64,000 bases of DNA from Sthenelais limicola (Eukaryota; Annelida; Polychaeta; Phyllodocida; Sigalionidae). Both the position numbers and the translations under genes were made by a program. Below are positions 9,061 through 18,557 of this stretch, piece after piece. The stretch is taken from contig OW804102.1 of the NCBI GenBank assembly GCA_942159475.1, positions 22,324,684-22,388,683 on the forward strand, given 5' to 3'. The notes under the pieces were generated by a model. That model worked only from the letters and a program-made list of their open reading frames with translations. It made no database searches and was not told the origin of the DNA. Within the stretch, counting starts at the first letter, position 1. Every line of letters begins with the position of its first letter.

Positions 9061-9187
9061 CATCCCCACCCAGGGGATAAGACGAGTAAGTACTATCGGG
9101 AGGCTGTGGAGAAATGTTCAGTTGCTAATGGCAATGGTGATGAGTGAGACAAGGTTTTGGATATATATATAGACGCCTTAAACAAAT

Positions 9188-9266
9188 ATGACCAGGAGGA
9201 TTCTGAGGAGGCTTCTAGAGTCAGTGGAGGAAACTGAGTTGAAGGAGTTACGCCGGCTTAACAGGT
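9188..9266 (+). pseudogene. 5' part of a short open frame split by the retroelement
   Basis: An ATG at 9188 opens a frame rich in Arg, Leu and Glu that runs into the 5' LTR junction. If the retroelement and one copy of the AGGT duplication are set aside, the frame continues in phase at 22595 to a stop near 22779, about 87 codons in all. The downstream half is Ala/Pro-rich. Just upstream (about 9061-9145) a different frame also looks protein-like before a stop. It may be a decayed gene or an older mobile-element ORF; I do not recognise the product. Confidence 0.35.
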
Positions 9267-9886
9267 TGTAAAATTGACAAGCCCAAATTGTCTAATTTTA
9301 AGTTAAAGTTGTCTCATTCAGCCAGACATTCGTCGCGCCCCTACCGGCCAGAAGGCTACCCACACTTTCTTACCGCCACAACGCTCGCGGATTTCTTATC
9401 ATCCTAAAGTCCAAAGGTACAGGTGAGGTCCAGGTCTGACCGTTATCTCAAAGTCAATCACGTGGGAAAGGAGGGGAGGGGCTGACCGCCAGGTCAGGGG
9501 AGGGGAGGGAATACTGATTAAAGAGTGGGAGGGAGAGGGGAGGGGAGATAACCCCGTGACCTGGTCACCACCCAAAGAGATTGGTCAGAGTGGCAGTGGT
9601 CACTCTGAGCCTCGTTTTAATAAGTGTCTGTCATTGTTATCCTGTGGCTGATTGGATCTCTAATCTAACCTGTCAATTAATTGGACCAACGGGACCAAAG
9701 CCAATCAGCGCAGGACCAGTGTATTTCGTCCTAATCTGTCTAGTATAAAAATAAAGAAAAGATGAAAATCGGTCTCTTCCGAGGCTGGTACTGATTTGAA
9801 GCATACATCTCTGTGTGTTGCGTTGATTAATTTCTCGCCCAACTACTGACCCTGAATTATTACGAAGAATGACCCGCATTTCTTCA
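9267..9886 (+). repeat. 5' LTR
   Basis: The repeat begins TGTAAAATTG and ends CATTTCTTCA. A TATAAAA box lies at 9744-9750 and overlaps an AATAAA polyadenylation signal (9750-9755). Upstream are paired inverted CCAAT boxes (GCTGATTGG near 9647 and CCAATCAGC near 9700) and a small hairpin TCAGAGTG...CACTCTGA (about 9585-9610). G-rich AGGGGAGGGG runs occupy about 9467-9550. The U3-R-U5 layout therefore looks intact. Confidence 0.95.
9744..9755 (+). promoter_or_regulatory. LTR core promoter (TATA) and overlapping poly(A) signal
   Basis: TATAAAA at 9744-9750 runs directly into AATAAA at 9750-9755; the same string is at 22448-22459 in the 3' LTR. Transcription would be expected to start about 30 nt downstream, near 9775. 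A polyadenylation signal upstream of that start would lie in U3 and be read only at the 3' LTR. Confidence 0.6.
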
Positions 9887-9887
9887 T

Positions 9888-9903
9888 TGGCGACCATGAT
9901 TAG
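9888..9903 (+). other. Probable primer-binding site
   Basis: One nucleotide after the 5' LTR the sequence reads TGGCGACCATGATTAG. The TGG start and position are right for a tRNA 3' CCA primer. From memory the first 12 bases closely match the complement of a tRNA-Arg (UCG/CCG) 3' end, with one C/T difference. The tRNA assignment is tentative. Confidence 0.6.
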
Positions 9904-10179
9904 GGGCTACCCGTTGTGCATGAATACATTTCTGACCTAGTTTTGACCTGGAGATTTTGACCTGATTTTGACCTGGTGCTTTACTGGTGGAAATCGTAAA
10001 CGGTTGTGAGGCTCATACTTGATTTTACAATGCTCTATGGACATGATTTATATATCCACTTCTAATGCTCTCAGAGATGCACAATTAACCAGGTTATAAA
10101 ATGCACTTTTGAAGCACTCAACGATGCACTACTGACCAGGCTATAAAAATCAGTTTTGTTGCACTCAGGGAGAGCAATT

Positions 10180-10660
10180 TCATTACTATTAATCTCAGCA
10201 GTATTAAAGCTGGTAAATTCTTCACAGAATTATTTCCCCAATATGATAAAAAGAGTGTGTAGCAAGGTATGTTACTATGTCTTTGCATGATAACATTTCA
10301 TCATTATTTCCATCATGTTACACAAGCCGCACTGCTGGGGAGTGGTATTCCAGTTGTATTGGTTCACTTAACCCAGGTGGCCCAGTCTACCCCACCTAAT
10401 AAGGATGCAGTGATGGGGGGTGTTTTGATCAAAACATTTTTCCACATCAAACAATTAAATTACACAAATAAACTATAGACGTCTATCACTTATATCATTC
10501 CTATCCTCATGATGTGAAATATCTATATCGGTATAAATTCCATATAAGTGTATTAGCAGCACTTTCATTGAAAAAGAAATTATAAATGCACCCTATTTAC
10601 CAGTGGCGCCACCTGGTGAAAACAGTACCCACCTGGCGCCACCTGGTGAGAACAAGTGGT
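10180..10660 (+). repeat. Dispersed repeat copy with two CTCF-like motifs inside the leader
   Basis: This is related to 1270-1680 along its length. It ends with two copies of GGCGCCACCTGGTGA at 10605-10619 and 10635-10649, each matching 13 of 14 positions of the reverse-complement CTCF core. The DNA-level relationship is seen directly; CTCF binding is inference. Confidence 0.6.
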
Positions 10661-12329
10661 ATAATGGATACAAGATGAATGATAGGCAGCATTATGATCA
10701 ATTCTTGATTAAGGGACCACATAGGATATTGTTTTAATACCTGTATGATAAGTCTGCTACATACAAATAAATTATAATAAGTCTGCTATATATAACTTTA
10801 GGCTCTGGTCAGTGCAAAGAGGAGGGCATTTTGAGAGTCTGCCTGATACATATGAATAATTATCCCAATAGGGCATTATTTGGTTTTCCCGCCAAGGGTA
10901 TCTACAACCTGTATTTAGGATGACCAGACATAATTATAATCATTATATTTGGGTTCTTTGGCAAGAATAAGGCTGTGGGAACCCCACTTTCCAAGTTTGT
11001 ATGCCAGAATCTTCGCCGTTATTGACAAAATGGTTTCTACACATGCACACATGTTCATTATCATGAAAAAACACAATTTTTATGTACTCACTAATTTAAA
11101 TTATTTTGGAATATTTGTGTTGCATTACGCCATAATGCTTCAGAATAATGAAATACACCAAGAGTAGCCAACAATATTATATTGCATTTAGTTTTATGGG
11201 GGGTGAAGATGCATATATATATATATGTATGTTTCAATAAAAATAATAGTTATTAGCCCATGACGTTTATGAACCCTTTTATTTCCTGAAATAAAATGCA
11301 TTGCAACATTGCATCGCTGTTACGCCATAATTAATAGTAATATAGAGATCCTTCATTTTTAAACCAGTAATTGTATAGAAATAAAACGGATATTTTTACA
11401 AAAATGTATACATTCAAACTTTGGTTACAACCAGGGCCTATTTTAGCGGCTAACATAGATTCCCTGGCTCTGACTTTGTCATTTAATATTGCTGGAATAA
11501 TTACTAGTATTTCACCTCAAAGTTACACTATATCATTTGATGAATCTGGTTTTAATATGGCCGAAATAAGGCAAAAAATAGGCAAAAATGGACGTTTCTG
11601 AAGCTTAGGTGTAGGAATCGAAATATTTGCCCCAGCCTTCCCAAACTTCGTCTGTGTAATGCTGAAATTCCCTACTATATGTACACCAAAGATTGTAGAG
11701 ATTGGACGGATTTTATATTTTTTTCTAAAAAATTGACCCCTGAAATTAAATGCTGCCCGTTTGGGAGAATTACTCATATTCCAATACCTCTGATCATCAA
11801 CAAGACAAGATTATTCCCATTATTTCGAACGGATCTAATAGAACTGTTTTTCTTTGTATACATTAGGCTCTGAGACCAAACAAAAAGAAATATCCCACAC
11901 TACATGAAGTTACTTACCAATAATGTTTCAAATTTAAAAATTCTTTTAAAATAAACAAGGCACTTGGATGGGTGTAATTTATCCGTATTTCTCATATCTT
12001 AGTTTGTGTAGTAACCAACCGAAAGATGATTCCTTTTGATCATCTATTTATCCTATATATATCATTGAATAAGAATACACTACATAACAGTTTCAACTCT
12101 ACCTGACTGTCCATTGTGATGGGCTTCTTAAAGGTGTTAAAGCTTTGCTAAGAGTGTGTGCCTGCATTATGTGTGCGCATCAGGGTTACCCTGGGAGGGG
12201 ATTCGCACTACATTGACACCCCCACCTCATAAAATACCATTTTTTAAAATCAAGTATGGCTTGTGCATTTTTATACGGTATATGTACATGGCATACATGC
12301 TACACATGTATACTTACTGACGATATATG

Positions 12330-12740
12330 GGATGTTTAATATGAAAATGAGTCATACTGATCATCATATAAATTTGTAAACAAAAGATCAACTGGATTCA
12401 ATGATGGTAAACATCAGCACATCTATAATAGGTATATATATGTATGTATGAAAAGGGTTAGCTATAGATCATGATGGTTAGTCACAATAATACAGTATAG
12501 TTAAATATATACTCCTTCGGAATTCTATACCCTAAAACTGAAATTCCAGAGATGAACAACACTAGGGTAAAATATTATAAAAGATTTCGACAAAGAGATC
12601 TTGTGAATCAACCACTTTGAAAAAAGATGTTGTTCTTTACTTGTAACTCATTTTCCTGTGACACATCACATATGAGTTATGCAGTAAAGTCCCAAATATT
12701 CTTCATCAGTACAAATGTTTACATGTTCATCACTTGATGA
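12330..12740 (+). repeat. Dispersed repeat copy shared with 62200-62640
   Basis: Both copies carry, in order, a TGATCAT...GATC-ACTGGATTCAATGAT block, a TTAAATATAYACTCC block, and a highly conserved CTCATTTTCCTRTRACACATCACATATG block. A third fragment of the last block is at about 38893-38930. It is non-coding and the family is unknown. Confidence 0.5.
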
Positions 12741-12994
12741 GATAATTCTGCATTCATCTATAGTGCATTTACACCCGACTTTGATACATAATTTTGATAT
12801 GCATCTTGGAGTGCATCAAATGATGCACGTTTCACCAGGTGTATAATCAGGTGCAAAACTGCTTTTTTGAGAGGATTGCAGTTTTGTGACTGGTCAGATG
12901 CACTTTTGCATGCACTGGCACATTTTCCAATGCACATCGGGTAGTTAGTTGGTCAGATCGGTATCCGACCTTAGAAGCAAGCAAAAGGAGTCAG

Positions 12995-13120
12995 GTGAGT
13001 GTGCCTTTTTCAAAACTGCCATTGTATTTATGGGTGTTGTATGTTTGGGACTCTGAGCTGGGCTTTTATTGGAAGGTGCATTAGCTGATCACACAAGTAT
13101 TATCTTACTTTATCCTGTAG
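12995..13120 (+). other. Putative intron in the retroelement leader
   Basis: CAG|GTGAGT at 12992-13000 is a near-perfect donor. TATCTTACTTTATCCTGTAG ending at 13120 is a good acceptor with a pyrimidine-rich tract. The 126-nt interval lies 16 nt upstream of the ATG of the small acidic ORF. The donor could equally serve a spliced env message, as is usual for env-bearing retroelements. It is inferred from consensus only. Confidence 0.4.
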
Positions 13121-13136
13121 AGATAGTATTTTAGAC

Positions 13137-13346
13137 ATGCCACCGGCGGAAAGAATTGAGTATGTGGAAGAGTTCCCACAATACCTCGAAGCTGAGGATA
13201 TTTTCCTAGAGGAGATATTCAATGATGGTTATCCACCGATCGCAGAACCTGAGGATTGGAACGACTGCGTAGGCACCTCTGAAAGTGTGATTCAGTTCAG
13301 CAGTGAACAGCTAGAAACTATGTCTTACCATTGGGATAAAATGTAA
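13137..13346 (+). CDS. Small very acidic accessory ORF upstream of gag
   Basis: An ATG at 13137 opens 69 codons ending in TAA. The product is extremely acidic (only one Arg and one Lys), with alternating acidic and bulky hydrophobic residues (DIFLEEIF, EPEDW) like an acidic activation domain. No related-family match comes to mind. It lies inside the retroelement between a well-formed acceptor at 13120 and gag at 13534, so it could be translated from a leader-spliced message. It could be an accessory regulator, an upstream ORF that tunes gag translation, or a chance frame. Composition argues against pure chance. Confidence 0.45.
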   Translation: MPPAERIEYVEEFPQYLEAEDIFLEEIFNDGYPPIAEPEDWNDCVGTSESVIQFSSEQLETMSYHWDKM

Positions 13347-13533
13347 TGAGTAAGAATAGGGACTAAAGAGATCAAAATTTTTGTTTTTGGAAATACCTGC
13401 ACAAAAATTGTTACGTTGGATCTAGGCAAAAATTAATATTCCAAATTCTCTATATAGAAATAGAATATTCCAAATCAAGCAGGTAATAGTAATTCATCTT
13501 TACACATAATCAGCTAATTCAAGTACCTCCAAA

Positions 13534-14760
13534 ATGGCGTTGACAACACCCATTAACTGGGATATCACCGCCGAAGAGGTAAATGCACTCAATGATGCTG
13601 ATCGTAAAGCACACTATGCGTCAATAGAAGTAGTTAGAAGGCGTATGGAGAGACATGCAACCTTGCTGGGTCCTAACGATGGGACCAACAACGAATCACT
13701 CAGAGAGTGGTTAGAGGGGTTGGACAGAGTTAGAATCACAGTAGGGGCACATGATAACATAGCCATAGAAGCAGTTATATTGTTAGCGCAGGGATCATTA
13801 GCACGTTCCATCGAATCTTATGTAGAAGCACGAGGAGATGAACGCACATGGGAGGGTGTAAAACAGGAAATAATTCGCTTGTTTATGGGAGAAGAGGAGA
13901 CCACTCAACTTAGAGAGAAGTTGAAGGGGATCCATCAACTCCCATACGAAGACATACGAATTTATGGCCGTAAATACCTGGAAACAGCTATGAGGGCTTA
14001 TGAACCAGGCATTTTGGCCTTGCCTGTAATTCAGTCACAATTAGCTCGAGATTTTATACGTGGGCTCACCGATAGACAGGTACGGTGCGAGGTATTCTCA
14101 ACAAGACCAGAGACTTTGGGGGAAGCAATTGACCTGGCGACAACGGCAGCGTATACCCATACGTTAGCCGATGCTCCAGCTAGAGGTGAAAGGAGAGAGG
14201 AACCTATGGAAATAGGCGCCTTACTCCCAAAACTTCGGACGCCAACCCAAACTCTGACTCCACCGACCCCTACTGGGGAGACCAATATTGAAACAAAAGC
14301 TGTGATGGACGAATTAAAAACATTAAGAAATATGGTAGAACTCTTAGGGAGGGAAAGATCTCAACCTTCATCGGTAACAGTTCATGCACCACCAGTTCAG
14401 AACCAGACTCAGTTTCCCTTTGTGCAACCATCCTATTTGCCTGCATTTCCGCCTTATAGCGCTCCAAACCCTGCCCCGGTTGCCAATTCTAATCAGGTAG
14501 AGTCACAACAGGGTCAGAAAAGGAAGGGAGGGGCACAGAAGGGGGGAAAAAGGTTTAGAGGTAAGAATACTTGCTATGAATGTGGATTAGAGGGACATTT
14601 TGCTAGAGAATGCCCTACTCGATTCGCACAAATGAGAGCGGCTGTACGGCCAGACATGGAAGAAGTAATGGATAACAAAATGCAACCCGTTATAGCGGCT
14701 ATACAAGCATTGACTCCCAGAGTTCCCACAAACCCCTTTGTTCTCCCTTCGGGGGAATAA
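13534..14760 (+). CDS. gag: Gag polyprotein
   Basis: This encodes 408 residues from an ATG in good context (AAAATGGCG). The N-terminal two thirds is a helical capsid-like region of the retrotransposon gag type: residues 55-205 contain an LREWL...EAVILLAQGSLA-like core and a conserved RDFIRGL near 173-179. A Pro/Gln-rich linker (about 280-325) and a basic stretch (329-343) precede a single zinc knuckle at 347-360 (C-x2-C-x4-H-x4-C). It would form the particle and package RNA in the cytoplasm. The frame is intact. Pol lies in the -1 frame, which overlaps the end of gag by 85 nt. Confidence 0.93.
   Translation: MALTTPINWDITAEEVNALNDADRKAHYASIEVVRRRMERHATLLGPNDGTNNESLREWLEGLDRVRITVGAHDNIAIEAVILLAQGSLARSIESYVEARGDERTWEGVKQEIIRLFMGEEETTQLREKLKGIHQLPYEDIRIYGRKYLETAMRAYEPGILALPVIQSQLARDFIRGLTDRQVRCEVFSTRPETLGEAIDLATTAAYTHTLADAPARGERREEPMEIGALLPKLRTPTQTLTPPTPTGETNIETKAVMDELKTLRNMVELLGRERSQPSSVTVHAPPVQNQTQFPFVQPSYLPAFPPYSAPNPAPVANSNQVESQQGQKRKGGAQKGGKRFRGKNTCYECGLEGHFARECPTRFAQMRAAVRPDMEEVMDNKMQPVIAAIQALTPRVPTNPFVLPSGE
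14730..14736 (+). promoter_or_regulatory. Candidate -1 ribosomal frameshift site at the gag-pol overlap
   Basis: AAACCCC at 14730-14736 fits the X-XXY-YYZ rule in the gag frame (A-AAC-CCC). It lies within the 14676-14760 window where gag and the pol frame are both open, 21 nt before the gag stop. It is not one of the common strong heptamers and I have not folded the downstream RNA. Confidence 0.4.
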
Positions 14761-14783
14761 ATTCGCCGGATAAGCGGTTTCGT

Positions 14784-17700
14784 GTGGCCCTTCCTGTGGC
14801 GGGAAGGAAAGCACAAGCACTTATCGACACCGGCGCCACTAGAAGTTTAGTTAAGTATGATTTGTGGAAACATTTCAATAAGGTAAACCACCGACCGTTA
14901 ATTTTGGAACAAGGTGAACAATTACGGTCACTGAGTGGTCACGCTTTGCAGTCAGAAGGCAGGGCGATAATTAAGGCTGGGGGTAGTCATCTTCCTGTAT
15001 ACGTTGTTAAAAACCTCCAACACGATCTCCTACTAGGGGACGATGCTCTGGACATTTTGGATTCAGTAATCTGGCACAGAAAAAGAATCATACGTCTAGG
15101 AGGTAGAGAATATAAAAGTCAAACGGTAGAAGAAGAAATAGATTCTGAATTTGCTTCCCTCAAAACAGAGGAAGAAATCTGGGAAGAAAGATACCCAGAA
15201 GTTTTTGGCAAAAATGGTAAATTAGGCATAGTAAAAGATGTATACATGGAGATTGACACGGGGAATGCCCGCCCTATTAATCAGAGACCTTATCGCCTTC
15301 CCTTAAACAAAAAGCTGATAGTAGATAAGGAGATTGACGAAATGCTTGAGTTAGGTGTGATTGAACCAAGCTCGTCACCATGGGCTAGTCCCATAACTTT
15401 AGTACCTAAGAAAGATGGGGAAACCAGGTTCTGTTCAGATTTTAGAAAATTAAATTCTGTCACCAAGAAAGATGCCCACCCCCTACCAAATATACAAGAT
15501 ATCTTTGATAGTCTAACAGGAGCAGCGATCTTTTCCACTCTAGATCTCAAATCTGGGTATTGGCAAGTCCAAATGCACCCTGAAAGCATAGAGAAAACGG
15601 CCTTTGTCTGCCATAGAGGTTTATTTCAATGGCGTAGAATGCCTTTCGGATTAACTAATGCCCCGGCTGTGTTTCAAAGGGCAATGAACCGGATATTCGC
15701 CGAATATATTGGGAAATTTCTTGGTATATTCATCGATGACCTGGTGATTTATTCTAAAACACGGGAGGAGCACGAAAAACATCTCAAAATCATTTTTGAC
15801 ACTTTATCCGAACATGGTATTACCATCAAAAAGAGTAAATGTAAATTCTTTCAAGACAAGGTTGATCTTCTGGGCTTTCAGGTGTCTAAACAAGGGATAA
15901 ATTCACATCCGGACAAAGTCAAAGCCATTCGAGAAATGCTCCCGCCTGACAGTGTGTCCGCCATTAGATCTTTTCTAGGTTGTTGTGGATATTATCGTCA
16001 GTGTATTCCTGACTATGCAAGAATTGTAACACCTTTGGTGGCGTTAACAAAGAAACATGCTAGATTTAAATGGGGTCCTGAACAACAAGAAGCGTTCGAA
16101 ACATTAAAAGACGTTCTTACTTCAGACCAAATCATGGCTCATCCACAACCTGGAAAAGCTTATAAGCTCTATACAGATGCCTGTCAATACGCAGTGGGAT
16201 CCATACTCGTCCAGTCTGATGAGAATGGAGTGGAAAGACCAGTTCAGTATATTTCAAAACAACTCTCAGGTCCCCAACTCAAATGGGCGACTATAGAAAA
16301 GGAGGCTTTTGCCATTATTTATGCTCTAACTAAACTTAGACCATATCTATATGGCAGTGATTTTACCATCTATACTGACCATAAAACCCTCAAATCGCTC
16401 TTTCTTGGTGAGGTTAAAAATACAAAAATTCAGCGTTGGGCTGTTTTAATAGCAGAATACGGTGCCCCCATCGAATATAGACAAGGTAAGAACAATGTAC
16501 GGGCTGATATGTTATCTCGCATAAAGACTCATGAAACTTATGACCAGGGGGAGGGGAACGCTCTCAGTAATTTTGAAGTAGGTGCCCTCGAGGAAACAGA
16601 GGAAATCCCCTGGGAGTTTGATCAGCTTGAGCGAGAACAAGTCAGAACAGAGCAGCAACAGATGGCTGAGTATCAGTTGGGCCTAGAGGAGGTGGACGAT
16701 TACACACTAATCAACGGATTATTGTTTACAATCATGTCCCCACCCAATAAACCAGCTTATCCTAGATTGGTGTTGCCGCAATCAGCTCGTTACAGAGTGA
16801 TAAGAAGAGCACACACTGAAGTGGGCCATCAGGGAATGAGAAAAACCCTTGATAGGATATTAGAGGCCTACAAGTGGCCTACTATGAGGAAAGATACCCT
16901 CCGTGTGTTGAGTAATTGTGATAAGTGTGCAGTAAATCGTGCAGGTCAAGATAAGGTTGCTCCCACAGCTATGCCTATAGCAAGGTACCCAGGTCAGATA
17001 GTGGGAATGGATTTATGTGGTCCTTTTCCTGTTTCAGACAATGGGAATCGTTATATTATAGTTGTAATTGATCATTGTAGTGGATGGGCGGAAGTTAAAC
17101 CTATTGATAGAAAAACTGGGAAAAATATAGCTGACTATCTGGCAAATGAATATGTACCCCGGTACGGGCCCCCAGAGGTAATCATTACTGACAGGGGTCT
17201 AGAATTCATGAATCAACAAGTCGAAGGTTATTTAAGGTCCATTGGGACGCAAGTCAGACATACTTCTGGCTGGCACCCCCAAACTAATGGTAAGACGGAG
17301 AGGTTTAACAAAAGCTTTAAGAATATCCTAAAAAAATTCATCAATGCGCGACCAGCAGAGTGGGAGAATCAACTCGGACCCACACTTTGGGCCCATAGAG
17401 TCTCCACCTCTTCAGTCACGAATTTCACTCCCTATTTTCTCACCTTTGGTCGTCAACCCCCGGTCCCCTTTGTTAAGATCTTCCCTGGGCCGGATGGTAC
17501 AGAACCCCAAGTGTTAAGTGAACGATTACAAGCCCTCACAGATGCTTTCCGGGTGGCTGCAGAAAATACTGAAGCTAGCCGTAAGTATAATTATGAGAGG
17601 CTTAGAGCTCGGGCAAATGCTGGTGACTTACGTGTAGGTGACTCAGTAGTTGTATTAGCAGGCGCCAGAGCGCCCCTAGATCCTAGATGGGATCATGGGT

Positions 17701-18557
17701 ATACAGTCCTAGGTGTAAGGGGAGCTGTAGTGATCGTAAGAGACCCACAAGGTCAGAGAAAACTAATAAATCGGGAGAGAATAAAATTGGTATCTGGGGA
17801 TATTGCTTGGGATACAGTTAGGAATAGGCAAAACAGGGCAGGCCAAGGCAGGCGCAATCGGGCGAGAATACGGGCTCGGGCAGCGAGGCCACTCCCCCCT
17901 GAACCTCCTGGGCAAAATCTAAATGTTGACCCCAATGCTTTAATACATGAACCTTTGCTTCCACCTGTGAATCAAGTCTATCTCCAGGCGGAAGATCCAG
18001 CTGTAGGTGGCGCTGCGGACGTGGAAATGGTACCGGAAGTCGAGGAAGAATTCTATTCAGCCGACGAAGATATGGGTAGTGACGTGGACCAACCAGAGGT
18101 TCCGGATCCGCCCCGTCGTCCTCCTTATAATGCTGACCAGAACCAAGCCTTGGTCATTCCACCACCGGCTCCAGCACCGTTCACACCACCTCAGATGAGG
18201 TACAGGACTCCTGCAAACATAGAAGAGACTCCAGTTAACCCAACTGGAAGAGCAACACCTAGGACTCCAAGTACTCCTCTACCACCTCCTCATATACGCA
18301 CCAGGTCTCAGACAAGGGCCTTGATAGCAGCTCCGCGGATTGTGCTCCCACCAGACAATCCTCAGCGTCATTTACATAGGCGTTTCCATGCCAAGCGGAG
18401 AGTGCCTGCTAGCCCTAGAGAGCCTAGTCCACTGAAGGAGAGCGAGCCTAAACCTGGAAAGAGAGCAAAAAGAACATCAGCTTCTACTGACCAAGTACCG
18501 GACACGCAGGCAACCTCAGCACCAGATGCACAAGATGGCGGTGGGGACAGTGACTAA
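14784..18557 (+). CDS. pol: Pol polyprotein: protease, RT, RNase H, integrase
   Basis: No ATG begins this frame. It is open from 14676 and is probably reached by -1 frameshifting from gag; residues here count from 14784. Domains in order: aspartic protease with DTGA at 15-18; reverse transcriptase with LDLKSGYWQV (D254), MPFGLTNAP and FIDD (D318, D319); RNase H with YTDA (D465), E505, YTDH (D532) and D575; integrase with an HHCC zinc finger (H677, H682, C712, C715) and D743, D803, E839 (D-35-E spacing). A degenerate GPY/F-like module (DPRWDHGY) is near 966-973, with no chromodomain. All expected catalytic residues are present. An unusual Arg/Pro-rich tail of about 245 residues (1011-1257) follows the integrase and overlaps the env start. 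Confidence 0.95.
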   Translation: MALPVAGRKAQALIDTGATRSLVKYDLWKHFNKVNHRPLILEQGEQLRSLSGHALQSEGRAIIKAGGSHLPVYVVKNLQHDLLLGDDALDILDSVIWHRKRIIRLGGREYKSQTVEEEIDSEFASLKTEEEIWEERYPEVFGKNGKLGIVKDVYMEIDTGNARPINQRPYRLPLNKKLIVDKEIDEMLELGVIEPSSSPWASPITLVPKKDGETRFCSDFRKLNSVTKKDAHPLPNIQDIFDSLTGAAIFSTLDLKSGYWQVQMHPESIEKTAFVCHRGLFQWRRMPFGLTNAPAVFQRAMNRIFAEYIGKFLGIFIDDLVIYSKTREEHEKHLKIIFDTLSEHGITIKKSKCKFFQDKVDLLGFQVSKQGINSHPDKVKAIREMLPPDSVSAIRSFLGCCGYYRQCIPDYARIVTPLVALTKKHARFKWGPEQQEAFETLKDVLTSDQIMAHPQPGKAYKLYTDACQYAVGSILVQSDENGVERPVQYISKQLSGPQLKWATIEKEAFAIIYALTKLRPYLYGSDFTIYTDHKTLKSLFLGEVKNTKIQRWAVLIAEYGAPIEYRQGKNNVRADMLSRIKTHETYDQGEGNALSNFEVGALEETEEIPWEFDQLEREQVRTEQQQMAEYQLGLEEVDDYTLINGLLFTIMSPPNKPAYPRLVLPQSARYRVIRRAHTEVGHQGMRKTLDRILEAYKWPTMRKDTLRVLSNCDKCAVNRAGQDKVAPTAMPIARYPGQIVGMDLCGPFPVSDNGNRYIIVVIDHCSGWAEVKPIDRKTGKNIADYLANEYVPRYGPPEVIITDRGLEFMNQQVEGYLRSIGTQVRHTSGWHPQTNGKTERFNKSFKNILKKFINARPAEWENQLGPTLWAHRVSTSSVTNFTPYFLTFGRQPPVPFVKIFPGPDGTEPQVLSERLQALTDAFRVAAENTEASRKYNYERLRARANAGDLRVGDSVVVLAGARAPLDPRWDHGYTVLGVRGAVVIVRDPQGQRKLINRERIKLVSGDIAWDTVRNRQNRAGQGRRNRARIRARAARPLPPEPPGQNLNVDPNALIHEPLLPPVNQVYLQAEDPAVGGAADVEMVPEVEEEFYSADEDMGSDVDQPEVPDPPRRPPYNADQNQALVIPPPAPAPFTPPQMRYRTPANIEETPVNPTGRATPRTPSTPLPPPHIRTRSQTRALIAAPRIVLPPDNPQRHLHRRFHAKRRVPASPREPSPLKESEPKPGKRAKRTSASTDQVPDTQATSAPDAQDGGGDSD

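Larger units (their letters stand above)
9904..12994 (+). other. Unusually long retroelement leader with embedded repeats
   Basis: About 3.1 kb between the primer-binding site and the first putative splice donor has no convincing gene. It contains a dispersed repeat (10180-10660), a second one (about 12330-12740), an AT-rich middle, and recurrent GATGCAC...ACCAGGT...GTGCA-type motifs near both ends (about 10075-10130 and 12805-12915). Leaders of related elements are usually well under 1 kb, so this one has probably captured or accumulated other DNA. Confidence 0.6.
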
